A stretch of DNA of 64,000 bases from an uncultured Prevotellaceae bacterium (GCA_946185485.1 CAMHJQ010000004.1:1-64000); one strand, 5' to 3'. Counted from the stretch's first letter, positions 1 to 10,299 are shown. Notes: generated from the letters alone by a model not told the origin. Program-made: numbers and translations.

Positions 1-32
1 ATATATTATGGGCAAAAATCGATTATATTTTT

Positions 33-99
33 CTTATCGTTTAAATCGACCCCCCCAAAAATCCTTATCGTTTAATCGTTTAATCGTTTAAAGTGCAAA
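33..99 (+). repeat. Left arm of ~67 bp inverted repeat bracketing the rhuM gene (contains ATCGTTTAA x3)
   Basis: cttatcgtttaaatcgacccccccaaaaatccttatcgtttaatcgtttaatcgtttaaagtgcaaa matches the reverse complement of 1591-1658 with only small indels. Confidence 0.9.
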
Positions 100-464
100 A
101 CTCCCTACTGGGAACCGCAGGGACGGGTACCTGTTCCTGCGGTTCTTCACATATTCTTGCTTATAACAATTTTTTTACATCTTACATCTTCCTTCCGCTC
201 GACCCTCAGGTCGCTTTCTTGCTAAGGCAAGCCTCACCCTTCGGGATGCCGAGCGGCACCTTCAGGTCAAAGAGCCATCAGCCCTCAGCCATCAGACCTC
301 AGCCCTCATACGTCACTCTGTCCCGCTGTGTGCGGACAACTAAATGGATTAACTATTTTTTGCATATAATAGTGGGGTGACGATTAGGTCGGTCCACTAT
401 TATTTTGTACCTTTGCGCTCTGTGTACACAGCGACGCTGGTACGCATATAATAATGTAAAAACA

Positions 465-1481
465 ATGGATGAACAGCAGAATATCATCATCTATCGCACA
501 GCTGACGGACGGGCATCAGTAGCCCTCTTTGCCAAGGATGGCAAAATCTGGCTGAACCAACAACAGATGGCAGAACTTTTTGCCACCTCTAAGCAATTGA
601 TTAGCCACCATATTGCTAACATACTGAAGGAGAGAGAATTAAACGAAATTTCAGTTGTCAAACAATATTTGACTACTGCTGCTGATGGCAAGAATTATAA
701 TGTGGTATTCTACTCACTTGAAATGATTATAGCAGTAGGGTATAGGGTACGAGGCATTCGTGGTACTCAATTCCGTCAATGGGCCACAGAGCATCTGACG
801 GAATATCTCGTGAAGGGTTTCACGATGGATGACGAACGACTGAAGAATCCTGACGGACGACCAGACTACTTTGACGAATTACTGCTCCGCATCCGCGATA
901 TCCGTGCTTCTGAGAAGCGCTTCTATCAGAAGATACGTGATCTCTTTGCGCTAAGCAGCGACTATGAAAAGAGTGACAAGGCAACTCAGATGTTCTTTGC
1001 AGAGACACAGAACAAACTGCTCTACGCCGTTACTCATCAGACTGCAGCAGAGCTGATAGTTGCACGCGCTGATGCCAACCAACCCAATATGGGACTGACC
1101 ACATGGAAAGGCAGCATCGTACGAAAAGGTGATGTTATCATAGCTAAGAACTATCTGCAGAACGAGGAAATCGACTCTTTGAATCGTTTGGTAGATATCT
1201 TCCTGACGAGTGCTGAAGAACGGGTGAAAGGCCGACGTGACCTTACACTTGACTATTGGCGCAAGAATGTGGACAGCTTATTGACATTCCAAGAAAAAGA
1301 CATTCTGCAGGGTGCCGGTAGTATAACCAACTACGAAGCTGAGGAAACTGCCAAGCAGGTTTATGATGTATTCAACAGCAAGCGTAAACAGATAGAAGCG
1401 CAAGCCGCTGATGCTGATGACCTGAAGATGCTGGAGGATTTAGAACAAAGCCTTAAAAGGAAACAGGGAGATAAGGAATGA
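465..1481 (+). CDS. rhuM: RhuM family protein
   Basis: N-terminal IWLNQQQMAELFATSKQLISHHIANILKERELNE...VVFYSLEMIIAVGYRVRGIRGTQFRQWATEHLTEYLVKGF is typical of RhuM; TACCTTTG promoter-like motif upstream. Confidence 0.85.
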   Translation: MDEQQNIIIYRTADGRASVALFAKDGKIWLNQQQMAELFATSKQLISHHIANILKERELNEISVVKQYLTTAADGKNYNVVFYSLEMIIAVGYRVRGIRGTQFRQWATEHLTEYLVKGFTMDDERLKNPDGRPDYFDELLLRIRDIRASEKRFYQKIRDLFALSSDYEKSDKATQMFFAETQNKLLYAVTHQTAAELIVARADANQPNMGLTTWKGSIVRKGDVIIAKNYLQNEEIDSLNRLVDIFLTSAEERVKGRRDLTLDYWRKNVDSLLTFQEKDILQGAGSITNYEAEETAKQVYDVFNSKRKQIEAQAADADDLKMLEDLEQSLKRKQGDKE

Positions 1482-1590
1482 AGGTACATGGATAGTTTAG
1501 TCTGCGAGTGCCACAGGGACAGGTGTGTGACAACTGATGGCTGATGTATGAGGGCTGATGGAAGGGTAAGACAGGCTGTGTCCTGGGAGA

Positions 1591-1658
1591 TTTGCACTTT
1601 TAAACGATTAAACGATTAAACGATAAGGATTTTTTGGGGGGTCGATTTAAACGATAAG
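1591..1658 (-). repeat. Right arm of inverted repeat bracketing the rhuM gene
   Basis: tttgcacttttaaacgattaaacgattaaacgataaggattttttggggggtcgatttaaacgataag; reverse complement of the left arm. Confidence 0.9.
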
Positions 1659-1714
1659 ACCCAAATTCCATGTTTCATGGGGGTTATTTAGCGAAATAAA
1701 CAGCAAAACTTTTG

Positions 1715-1742
1715 GCAGCAAAGATTTTTTTTGGTACTTTTG
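1715..1742 (+). promoter_or_regulatory. Bacteroidetes-type promoter upstream of mltG
   Basis: ttgg-N19-tacttttg spacing matches the Bacteroidetes -33/-7 consensus. Confidence 0.65.
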
Positions 1743-1770
1743 CAGACTTAAAAGGATAATATCAAGAAAG

Positions 1771-2805
1771 ATGAAAGCAATCGAGAAATTCAATTCGAAG
1801 ATCTACCTGTATATTGCCATAGGAGGAATAGCGGTCATTCTGGGGCTGTTGGCCTTCTACTTGTTGACGTCTGTGGTCAAAGGCAATGAAGCACAATATG
1901 TGTATATAGACACCGACGACACGCAGGACTCTGTGATCGCCAAGATACAACCCGTGGCCAGCCATTCGGGCATGATGGGACTGTCAGCACTGATACGTCA
2001 CAGCAGCTATGGGGAAAACATCCGTACGGGACGCTACAAGCTGGAACCGGGCGACGGACCCGTCACCGTGTTCCGCCGACTGAAGAACGGACAGCAGAGC
2101 AGCATGAACCTGACCATCCCCGAAGCGCGCACGCCAGAACGGCTGGCCGGCATGCTGGGACACAAGCTGATGCTCGACTCGGCAACCATCGCCGACGCAC
2201 TGCTCAGCGAAGAGAGATGCCAGCAGCTGGGCTACGACACGGCAACCATCACAGCGATGTTTGTACCCAACACCTACAACGTCTACTGGAACATGAGCAT
2301 TGAGGGGCTGCTGGAGCGTATGCAGAAGGAGCACGACCGCTTCTGGGAAGGCAAGCGCGAAGAGAAGGCTGCCCAGATGCAGCTGACACCCATTGAGGTG
2401 TGCACGCTGGCCAGCATCATCGACGAGGAGACGGCCAACAATGCCGAGAAACCGATGATAGCAGGCATGTACCTGAACCGCCTGAAGCAGGGCATGCCGC
2501 TGCAGGCGGACCCGACCATCAAGTTTGCCCTGAAACAGTTTGAACTGAAACGCATCTGGCAGAAGCTGCTGCTGACGGACTCTCCCTACAACACGTACAT
2601 GAACGAGGGTCTGCCCCCGGGCCCCATCAAGATAGCCAGCATCCAGGGCATCGACGCCGTGCTGAACGCCGTCGACCACGACTATCTCTACATGTGTGCC
2701 AAGGAGGATTTTTCGGGCACCCACAACTTTGCGGCTACCTATCAGGAGCACCTGAAGAACGCCGCACGATATGCCAAGGCACTGAATGAGCGAGGAATTA
2801 AATGA
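1771..2805 (+). CDS. mltG: Endolytic transglycosylase MltG (YceG-like)
   Basis: VCTLASIIDEETANNAEKPMIAGMYLNRLKQGMPLQADPTIKFAL...PYNTYMNEGLPPGPI signature. Confidence 0.92.
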   Translation: MKAIEKFNSKIYLYIAIGGIAVILGLLAFYLLTSVVKGNEAQYVYIDTDDTQDSVIAKIQPVASHSGMMGLSALIRHSSYGENIRTGRYKLEPGDGPVTVFRRLKNGQQSSMNLTIPEARTPERLAGMLGHKLMLDSATIADALLSEERCQQLGYDTATITAMFVPNTYNVYWNMSIEGLLERMQKEHDRFWEGKREEKAAQMQLTPIEVCTLASIIDEETANNAEKPMIAGMYLNRLKQGMPLQADPTIKFALKQFELKRIWQKLLLTDSPYNTYMNEGLPPGPIKIASIQGIDAVLNAVDHDYLYMCAKEDFSGTHNFAATYQEHLKNAARYAKALNERGIK

Positions 2806-2808
2806 GGT

Positions 2809-2860
2809 GATAGTTTAGGGTTTAGAGTTTAGAGATTAGGGGTTAGAGTTTAGAGAAATT
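2809..2860. repeat. Direct short-word array (TTTAGAG/TTTAGGG-like heptamers)
   Basis: gtgatagtttagggtttagagtttagagattaggggttagagtttagaga between mltG and glnS. Confidence 0.8.
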
Positions 2861-2882
2861 AAAAACTAATTATATATTATAT

Positions 2883-4643
2883 ATGGATGAGAAGAATATG
2901 ACGACGGGCGAGGAGAAGAAGAGCCTCAGCTTCGTAGAACAGTTTGTGAAGGAGGACCTGGAAGCAGGCAAGAATGGTGGACGACTGCAGACGCGCTTCC
3001 CACCGGAACCTAACGGATACATACACATAGGACACGCCAAGGCCATCTGCATGGACTTCGGCGTGGCTGAGGAGTTCGGCGGCAAGTGCAACCTGCGCTT
3101 CGACGATACCAACCCTACAAAGGAGAACACGGAATATGTGGAGAACATCATGAGCGACATCCAGTGGCTCGGATTCCACTGGGAGAACGTCTACTATGCC
3201 TCGGACTACTTCGAGAAGCTGTGGGACTTTGCCGTATGGCTCATCAAGAAGGGACTGGCGTATGTCGACGAGCAGACGTCGGAGCAGATAGCCGAGCAGA
3301 AGGGCACGCCCACACAGCCGGGACGTCCCAGCCCCTTCCGCGACCGTCCCGTGGAGGAGAACCTGAGACTGTTTGAGCAGATGAACACCGCCGAGGCCGT
3401 GGAGGGCTCAATGGTGCTGCGTGCCAAACTGGACATGGCCAACCCCAACATGCACTTCCGCGATCCTATCATCTACCGCATCATCCAGATTCCACACCAC
3501 CGCACAGGCACCAAGTGGCACGCCTACCCCATGTACGACTTTGCCCACGGACAGTCGGACTACTTCGAGGGTGTCACCCACTCCATCTGCACGCTGGAGT
3601 TTGTACCCCACCGCCCGCTGTACGACAAGTTCGTAGAACTGCTGCGAGAGTACATCAACGAGAAGAAAGCCAACGGCGAGGACCTCAGCGGCTTCAACAC
3701 CGACATCGTGGCCGACAGCTATGACGGCACGCGACAGATAGAGTTCAACCGTCTGAACATCACCTATACCGTCATGTCGAAGCGCAAGCTGAAGGCACTG
3801 GTGGACGAGCAGCTGGTTAACGGCTGGGACGACCCCCGCATGCCGACCGTCTGCGGTATGCGCCGTCGCGGCTATTCGTCGCAGAGCGTCCGCAACTTCA
3901 TCGACTCCATCGGCTATACCAAGTTTGACGCCCTGAACGACTTCGCCCTGCTGGAGGCCAGCGTACGCGACGACCTGAACAAGAAGGCTACCCGCGTGTC
4001 GGCCGTACTCGACCCCGTGAAGCTGGTCATCACCAACTACCCCGAGGGCAAGACGGAGGAGATGGTGGCTGTCAACAACCCCGAGAACGAGGCCGACGGC
4101 ACGCATACCGTCACCTTCAGCCGCGAACTGTGGATAGAGCGCGACGACTTCATGGAGGTGGCCGAGAAGAAGTTCCAGCGCCTGGCGCCGGGCAAGGAGG
4201 TACGTCTGAAGAATGCCTACATCATCAAGTGTGACGAGGAGCACCCCTGCGACAAGGATGCCGAGGGCAACGTCACGACCATCTATGCCACCTACGACCC
4301 GGAGACGCGCAGCGGACAGCCGGGTGCCGACCGCAAGATCAAGGGTAAGACGCTGCACTGGCTGAACTGCCAGGATGCCGTCCCCGCCGAGGTACGTCTC
4401 TACGACCGCCTGTTCAGCATCGAGAACCCGAGTGCCGACGAGCGCGACTTCCGCGAACTGCTGAACCCCGACTCGCTGAAGGTGCTCACAAAATGCTACG
4501 TGGAGCCTTACCTCAAGGAGAAGAAACCCGGCGACTTCCTGCAGTTCCAGCGCATCGGATATTTTACACCGGACCTCGACTCTACGGCTGAGCATCTGGT
4601 ATTCAACAAGACCGTAGGACTGAAAGATACTTGGAAAAGGTAA
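2883..4643 (+). CDS. glnS: Glutaminyl-tRNA synthetase
   Basis: RFPPEPNGYIHIGHAKAICMDFG (HIGH) and class I GlnRS C-terminal anticodon-binding sequence; VMSKRKL (KMSKS-like). Confidence 0.95.
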   Translation: MDEKNMTTGEEKKSLSFVEQFVKEDLEAGKNGGRLQTRFPPEPNGYIHIGHAKAICMDFGVAEEFGGKCNLRFDDTNPTKENTEYVENIMSDIQWLGFHWENVYYASDYFEKLWDFAVWLIKKGLAYVDEQTSEQIAEQKGTPTQPGRPSPFRDRPVEENLRLFEQMNTAEAVEGSMVLRAKLDMANPNMHFRDPIIYRIIQIPHHRTGTKWHAYPMYDFAHGQSDYFEGVTHSICTLEFVPHRPLYDKFVELLREYINEKKANGEDLSGFNTDIVADSYDGTRQIEFNRLNITYTVMSKRKLKALVDEQLVNGWDDPRMPTVCGMRRRGYSSQSVRNFIDSIGYTKFDALNDFALLEASVRDDLNKKATRVSAVLDPVKLVITNYPEGKTEEMVAVNNPENEADGTHTVTFSRELWIERDDFMEVAEKKFQRLAPGKEVRLKNAYIIKCDEEHPCDKDAEGNVTTIYATYDPETRSGQPGADRKIKGKTLHWLNCQDAVPAEVRLYDRLFSIENPSADERDFRELLNPDSLKVLTKCYVEPYLKEKKPGDFLQFQRIGYFTPDLDSTAEHLVFNKTVGLKDTWKR

Positions 4644-4656
4644 AAAGGTAAAAGGT

Positions 4657-6081
4657 TTGAACATCGACGAGGAATATTTTAAGAGCCAAGAGTTCCGCGA
4701 GTTGCTGAACAACTACGAAACGACGGTAGAACAGGACATGACGCCCTTCCTGGACGTCGATGAACTGGTGGATATCGCCGACTACTACTCGTGGCAGGGC
4801 GACCCGGAGTCTGCCGACGAGGCCATCGACTACGCACTGGACCTGTACCCCTCGGCTACGCTGCCCAATGTCTTCAAGGCCCGCCAGGCACTGATGGACA
4901 AAGACTACGACGATGCATACCGATGGCTGAACGCCATCGAGGACCATGATGACCCTGACTACCACTACCTGTATGCCGAAATCCTGATAGCCGAAGGACA
5001 TGCCGACAAGGCCGACGAGTATCTGCGCAACTATGCCAAGACGGTGGAGCCTGAAGAATATGAGGACTACGTACGCGACTGCGCCAACCTCTACGTAGAC
5101 TATAACGAGAGCGAGAAGGCCTACGAGTGGATGATGCGCTCGAGGGGTGACGAGAGCGACGACTTCAAGGAACTGATGGCGCGCACGCTGTTCGGACTGG
5201 GCAAGTACAAGGACTCGGAGCGTATCTTCAACGAGCTCATTGACCACCACCCCTACTCCAAGCACTACTGGAACGCGCTGGCGTCGGCACAACTGATGAA
5301 CGAGGACTACTCGAATGCCGTCACCAGCTCGGAATATGCCATCGCCATCGATCCCAGCGACCTGAGCGCCCTGAGCCAGAAGGCCAGCGGACTGTTCCGG
5401 CTGGGCAACTACAAAGAGGCACTGAAATACTTCAAACGCTATAGTGAGCTGGCTCCCGACGATGAATTAGGCCTGTTGAATCAGGGCGTCTGCATGGTCT
5501 ACCTCAACCGCAACGAGGAGGCACTGCCCCTCTTCCGAATGGCACAGGCCGTAGCCCCCAAGGACTCGCCCTACATGTTGCAGATTCTACAGGAGCTGGC
5601 ATTCTGCTATGGGGCATTGCACCATTTGAAACAGGCATTGGAACAGTTAGACAAAACCGAGGCGATGGACTGCGACCACATAGACATGATGGTCATCAGG
5701 GGGCACATCCTGCTGCAGAATGGCAAGGTGGAGGAGTCGCAGGAGACTTTCAAGCAGGCAATCATCAAGTCGAAGAATGCACCGAGAATCATGTTGCGCA
5801 TCATCGTGTCACTCTACGACAACCGCCATCTCCAAGCCTGCTACGAGATGCTGCTGAAATTCTTTGAGATAGTACACGAGTACTACCCCGACTACAAGGA
5901 AGGCAATGCCTATATGGCCCTGTGCTGCTACGAACTGGGGCGCATCACGGAATTCATGAAGTACCTGCGTCTGGCTGTAGAGAAAGACCCCAGTGAGGCA
6001 AAGTTCGCACTGGCGTTCCTATTCCCGGAAGGTACTACCATCAACGACTATGTCAGCTACATGGAACAACGATTAAAATAA
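4657..6081 (+). CDS. Tetratricopeptide repeat protein
   Basis: Successive TPR-like helices (YLRNYAKTVEPEEYEDYV..., ALSQKASGLFRLGNYKEALKYFKRYSELAPDD). Confidence 0.8.
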   Translation: MNIDEEYFKSQEFRELLNNYETTVEQDMTPFLDVDELVDIADYYSWQGDPESADEAIDYALDLYPSATLPNVFKARQALMDKDYDDAYRWLNAIEDHDDPDYHYLYAEILIAEGHADKADEYLRNYAKTVEPEEYEDYVRDCANLYVDYNESEKAYEWMMRSRGDESDDFKELMARTLFGLGKYKDSERIFNELIDHHPYSKHYWNALASAQLMNEDYSNAVTSSEYAIAIDPSDLSALSQKASGLFRLGNYKEALKYFKRYSELAPDDELGLLNQGVCMVYLNRNEEALPLFRMAQAVAPKDSPYMLQILQELAFCYGALHHLKQALEQLDKTEAMDCDHIDMMVIRGHILLQNGKVEESQETFKQAIIKSKNAPRIMLRIIVSLYDNRHLQACYEMLLKFFEIVHEYYPDYKEGNAYMALCCYELGRITEFMKYLRLAVEKDPSEAKFALAFLFPEGTTINDYVSYMEQRLK

Positions 6082-6092
6082 TTAATAGCAAC

Positions 6093-6152
6093 GGACTACA
6101 GGACTAATACGACTTAACTGCGCAAAGAAAAAGTCCCTAAGTCCTGTAGTCC
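6093..6152. repeat. Inverted repeat GGACTACAGGACT...AGTCCTGTAGTCC between TPR and DedA genes
   Basis: 13-bp perfect arms plus partial extension; no T tract directly after. Confidence 0.8.
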
Positions 6153-6171
6153 TTGCAAAAAAACAAAAAGA

Positions 6172-6795
6172 ATGAATTTTATAACGACCCTGTTAGGCAA
6201 CCTGAACTACGGCACCATCCTGTTTCTGATGCTGCTGGAGAGCACGGTGGTGCCTGTACCCTCTGAGTTTGTGGTAACACCTGCCGCCTACCATGCCGCC
6301 AGCGGACAGCTGGACGTATGGCTGGTGATACTGTTTGCCACCATCGGTGCCGACATCGGTGCCAGCATCAACTACGTGGTGGCCCTCTATGTGGGACGCC
6401 CCGTCATCTACCGCTTTGCCAACAGCCGGTGGGGTAAGATGTGCCTGCTGAGCCAGGAGAAGGTGGAGAAGTCGGAACGCTACTTCGACGACCACGGCAT
6501 CGTAGCCACGCTGACCGGACGACTGATTCCGGGCATCCGTCACCTCATCAGCATCCCTGCCGGACTGGCCCGCATGAACTACTGGAAGTTCCTGCTCTAT
6601 ACCACCATCGGCGCCGGCTTCTGGCACTCCATCCTCGCCGCCTTGGGGTGGTACCTGCATGCCATCGTTCCCGAGGATCAGCTGAACGACAAGATCAGCG
6701 AATATGCCGAATACATCAAACTGATCATCATCGCCCTCGTCATAGCAGCCATCGTCTGGTTTGTGGTCATGAAATACCTGAAGAAGAAGAAATAA
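6172..6795 (+). CDS. DedA family membrane protein
   Basis: LLESTVVPVPSEFVVTPAA...GRLIPGIRHLISIPAGLARM. Confidence 0.88.
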   Translation: MNFITTLLGNLNYGTILFLMLLESTVVPVPSEFVVTPAAYHAASGQLDVWLVILFATIGADIGASINYVVALYVGRPVIYRFANSRWGKMCLLSQEKVEKSERYFDDHGIVATLTGRLIPGIRHLISIPAGLARMNYWKFLLYTTIGAGFWHSILAALGWYLHAIVPEDQLNDKISEYAEYIKLIIIALVIAAIVWFVVMKYLKKKK

Positions 6796-6822
6796 ACACG
6801 GAAAACGTTAAAACATCGTTAA

Positions 6823-6858
6823 GACGGGGATTCTTATAGAAGAATTCCCGTTTTATTT
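6823..6858 (+). terminator. Rho-independent terminator after DedA
   Basis: gacggggattcttatagaagaattcccgttttattt hairpin plus T-rich tail. Confidence 0.7.
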
Positions 6859-6984
6859 CCACTAATGCGTCAGAAAGTATCTATTTTGCTTGGTTCTTTC
6901 GTCGATAATATCTACCTTTGCATCGTTAAATTGCAACTTTTCCGGCGCTGAGTGCGTCTAAAGGAGTGAACCAATATATAAATA

Positions 6985-8325
6985 ATGTATATGAAAAAGT
7001 TTTTTTTAGGATGGGGCATGTTGATGAGTCTCAGCAGCCAGGCACAGAAGCAGTGGACGCTGGATGACTGTATCACCTATGCCCTTGAGAACAACATCAC
7101 CCTCCAACAGTCGCGCCTGAAGAAGCAGAGTGCCACGGAGGATCGTAAACAGTCGTCGGCTGCCCTGCTGCCCACCTTGTCGGCATCGACCAACCAAAGC
7201 GTGGGTTACCAGCCGTGGAAGGACAGCGGCGTCATGACCGTATCCAACGGTCAGGTGAACACCGAGATCACCAAGACCTACTACAACGGATCCTACAACA
7301 TCAATGGCCAGTGGACGGTATGGAACGGCGGCCAGAACACGAACCAGGTGCGACTGAACCGTGTCAACGAGCAGAAGGCCGAACTGACCGTGGAGACTAC
7401 GGCCAACAGCATTCAGGAGAAGATAGCCACAGCATACGTGCACATCCTCTATCTGAAGGAGGCTATTGAGGTCAAGCGCCAAAGTCTGGAGACGAGCCGC
7501 AAGAACGAAGAGCGCGGCCAACAGATGATGGAGGTGGGCAAGATGTCGAAGGCCGACGTGGCTCAGCTCACTGCCCAACGCAGCACCGACGAATACAACC
7601 TCGTCGAGGCAGAGTCGAACCTGGCCAAATACAAGCTCCAGCTGAAGCAGCTGTTGGAAATCACCGACGAACAGCCTTTCGACATTGTCTCTCCCATCAC
7701 CAGCGACGAGCAGGCCCTAAAAGATATTCCGTCGTTGCAGGCGGTCTACGAGGCAGCCCTGATAAGCCGTCCGGAAATCAAGAACATCAAGTTGGGTATT
7801 GAGTCGAGCGAGCTGCAGATGAAGATAGCCCGTGCCGGACACATGCCTTCGGTCAGCATGTCGGGCGGCGTCAGCACGTCGACCAACTCACTGACGTCGA
7901 ACCCCTGGGGAACACAGCTGAAGACCAATGTCAATGCCTCATTAGGCGTAGGTGTCAGCATACCCATCGTGGACGGACGCAAGACCCGCACATCTATCAA
8001 CAAGGCCCAGATAGCCCGCGAAGAAGCCAAGCTGGAACTGCTGGACCAGCAGAAGACGCTCTACTCCACCCTGGAGGGCTTCTGGCTCGACGCCACCAAC
8101 AACCAGCAGAAGTTCCGCTCAGCCATGGCTACCGTGGAGAGCGAGCAGCAGTCCTACGACCTGCTGTCGGAACAGTTCAACCTGGGACTGAAGAACATCG
8201 TGGAGCTGATGAGCGGCAAGGACAAGCTGCTGACTGCCCAGCAGAACAGACTGCAATCGAAGTATACCACCATCCTGTCGCTACAGTTGCTGAAGTTCTA
8301 TCAGGGTGAGACCATGAAAATCTAA
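6985..8325 (+). CDS. TolC family outer membrane efflux protein
   Basis: WTLDDCITYALENNITLQQSRL and paired TolC-like repeats; upstream of adaptor and ABC genes. Confidence 0.9.
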   Translation: MYMKKFFLGWGMLMSLSSQAQKQWTLDDCITYALENNITLQQSRLKKQSATEDRKQSSAALLPTLSASTNQSVGYQPWKDSGVMTVSNGQVNTEITKTYYNGSYNINGQWTVWNGGQNTNQVRLNRVNEQKAELTVETTANSIQEKIATAYVHILYLKEAIEVKRQSLETSRKNEERGQQMMEVGKMSKADVAQLTAQRSTDEYNLVEAESNLAKYKLQLKQLLEITDEQPFDIVSPITSDEQALKDIPSLQAVYEAALISRPEIKNIKLGIESSELQMKIARAGHMPSVSMSGGVSTSTNSLTSNPWGTQLKTNVNASLGVGVSIPIVDGRKTRTSINKAQIAREEAKLELLDQQKTLYSTLEGFWLDATNNQQKFRSAMATVESEQQSYDLLSEQFNLGLKNIVELMSGKDKLLTAQQNRLQSKYTTILSLQLLKFYQGETMKI

Positions 8326-8356
8326 ATGACGGAGTAAACGGAGAAAAGAAGAGTAT

Positions 8357-9547
8357 ATGAAGAACAAGAAAGTATGGTTAGGTGTAGGCGCAGTAGTGCT
8401 GATAGCCATCGTCGCCTGGCTGCTGTCCGGCGGCAAGAAAGAACAGAAGACCGAGTTTCAGACTGCCAAGGTTGAACGACAGGACATTCACACCAGCATC
8501 ACGGCAACGGGTACCATCGAGCCTGTGACCAGCGTGACCGTGGGTACGCAGGTCAGCGGTATCGTGTCGAAACTCTACGTGGACTACAACTCAGTGGTCA
8601 AGAAAGGCCAGATCATTGCCGAACTCGACAAGACCAACCTCATCAGCGAGCTGAACACAGCCAAGGCCAACCAGGCCAGTGCCCAGAGCACCCTGAACTA
8701 CGAGCAGGCCAACTACAACCGCTACAAGACGCTGTACGACAAGGGGCTGGTGTCGGCCGACGAGTATGAGAGTGCACGTCTGAGCTACGACAAGGCACGC
8801 CAGCAGGCGGCCACCAGCCGCGAGAGCGTACAGAAGGCACAAACCAACCTGGGCTACGCCACCATCACCAGCCCCATCGACGGCGTGGTGCTCAGCAAGA
8901 GCGTGGAGGAAGGCCAGACGGTGGCAGCCTCGTTCAACACTCCCGAGCTGTTCACCATTGCCCAGGACCTGACGGACATGCGCGTCATTGCCGACATCGA
9001 CGAGGCCGACATCGGTGGTGTGAAGGAGGGTCAGCGCGTCACGTTCACCGTCGACGCCTTCCCCGAGGACAAGTTTGAAGGCCAGGTGACACAGGTGCGC
9101 CAGCAGGCCACCACGGAGAGCAACGTCGTCACCTACGAGGTGGTGATCTCCGCCCCCAACAAGGACCTGAAGCTGAAGCCCGGCCTGACGGCCAACGTCA
9201 CCATCTACACGATGGAGAAGAACGGCGTGCTGGCAGCACCTGCCAAGGCCCTGCGCTTCACGCCCAACGAGGCCCTGCTACAGGAAGGCCAGCAGATAGA
9301 GGATGTGGAGGCCGCCCAGAAGGTATGGACGCTGGAGGGTAACACCTTCAAGGCCCATGCCGTACAGACCGGCACCACGAACGGCATGATGACGGAGATT
9401 GTCAGCGGCATCGACGAGGGCACCGAGGTGCTCGTCGACTTCAGCATCAGCGGCGGTGACATGCCCCAGCAGGAGCAGGCCCAGAACCCCTTCATGCCGC
9501 GCCCGCGTAACAACAGACAACAGAACGGACAACAACCCAAGAAGTAA
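8357..9547 (+). CDS. MacA-like periplasmic adaptor (HlyD/RND adaptor family)
   Basis: ATGTIEPVTSVTVGTQVSGIVSKLYVDYNSVVKKGQ and ATITSPIDGVVLSKSVEEGQTVAAS. Confidence 0.9.
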   Translation: MKNKKVWLGVGAVVLIAIVAWLLSGGKKEQKTEFQTAKVERQDIHTSITATGTIEPVTSVTVGTQVSGIVSKLYVDYNSVVKKGQIIAELDKTNLISELNTAKANQASAQSTLNYEQANYNRYKTLYDKGLVSADEYESARLSYDKARQQAATSRESVQKAQTNLGYATITSPIDGVVLSKSVEEGQTVAASFNTPELFTIAQDLTDMRVIADIDEADIGGVKEGQRVTFTVDAFPEDKFEGQVTQVRQQATTESNVVTYEVVISAPNKDLKLKPGLTANVTIYTMEKNGVLAAPAKALRFTPNEALLQEGQQIEDVEAAQKVWTLEGNTFKAHAVQTGTTNGMMTEIVSGIDEGTEVLVDFSISGGDMPQQEQAQNPFMPRPRNNRQQNGQQPKK

Positions 9548-10299
9548 TGGAAGACAGAAAAGTAGTTATCGAACTGCAGAACGTCAAGCGCTACTTCCAG
9601 GTAGGCTCTGAGACGGTGAAGGCCCTGCGCGGCGTCTCGTTCAAGATCTACGAGGGCGAGTTCGTCACCATCCAGGGAACATCCGGCTCCGGCAAGTCGA
9701 CGCTGCTCAACCAGCTGGGCTGCCTGGACACGCCCACCAGCGGCGAATACTTCCTGGACGGCATCAGCGTCCGCACGATGTCGAAGACCCAGCGTGCCCA
9801 CCTGCGGAACCAGAAGATAGGCTTCGTGTTCCAGAACTACAACCTGCTGGCCAAGACAACGGCCGTGGAGAATGTAGAGCTGCCGCTGATGTATAACAGC
9901 AAGTATGATGCCCGCCAACGCCGCGAGGCTGCCATCAAGGCCCTGCAGGCCGTGGGACTGGGCGACCGTCTGCAGCATAAGTCCAACGAGATGTCGGGTG
10001 GACAGATGCAGCGTGTGGCCATTGCCCGTGCCCTGGTGAACAACCCTGCCGTGCTGCTGGCCGACGAAGCCACGGGTAACCTCGACACGCGGACGTCGTT
10101 CGAGATGCTGGTACTGTTCCAAGAGCTCTACAAGCAGGGGCACACCATCATCTTCGTGACCCACAACCCCGAGATAGCCGAATACAGCAGCCGCAACATC
10201 AACCTGCGTGACGGCAAGATTCGCGAGGACACCATCAATACGAACATCAAGTCGGCAGCCGAGGCCCTGGCCAAGCTACCCGCCCCACAAGACGACTAG
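9547..10299 (+). CDS. MacB-type ABC transporter ATP-binding protein
   Basis: Walker A GTSGSGKST, signature MSGGQMQRVAIARAL, Walker B VLLADEATGNLD. Confidence 0.93.
   Translation: MEDRKVVIELQNVKRYFQVGSETVKALRGVSFKIYEGEFVTIQGTSGSGKSTLLNQLGCLDTPTSGEYFLDGISVRTMSKTQRAHLRNQKIGFVFQNYNLLAKTTAVENVELPLMYNSKYDARQRREAAIKALQAVGLGDRLQHKSNEMSGGQMQRVAIARALVNNPAVLLADEATGNLDTRTSFEMLVLFQELYKQGHTIIFVTHNPEIAEYSSRNINLRDGKIREDTINTNIKSAAEALAKLPAPQDD

Noticed and set aside
2809-2860. Telomere-like TTTAGGG/TTTAGAG repeats
   Set aside because: Short imperfect heptamer array between bacterial genes; consistent with the other word arrays and not a telomere or eukaryotic contamination.
3408-4712. 434-aa minus-strand ORF opposite glnS
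   Set aside because: Leucine/valine/glycine-rich shadow ORF; plus strand is unambiguous GlnRS.
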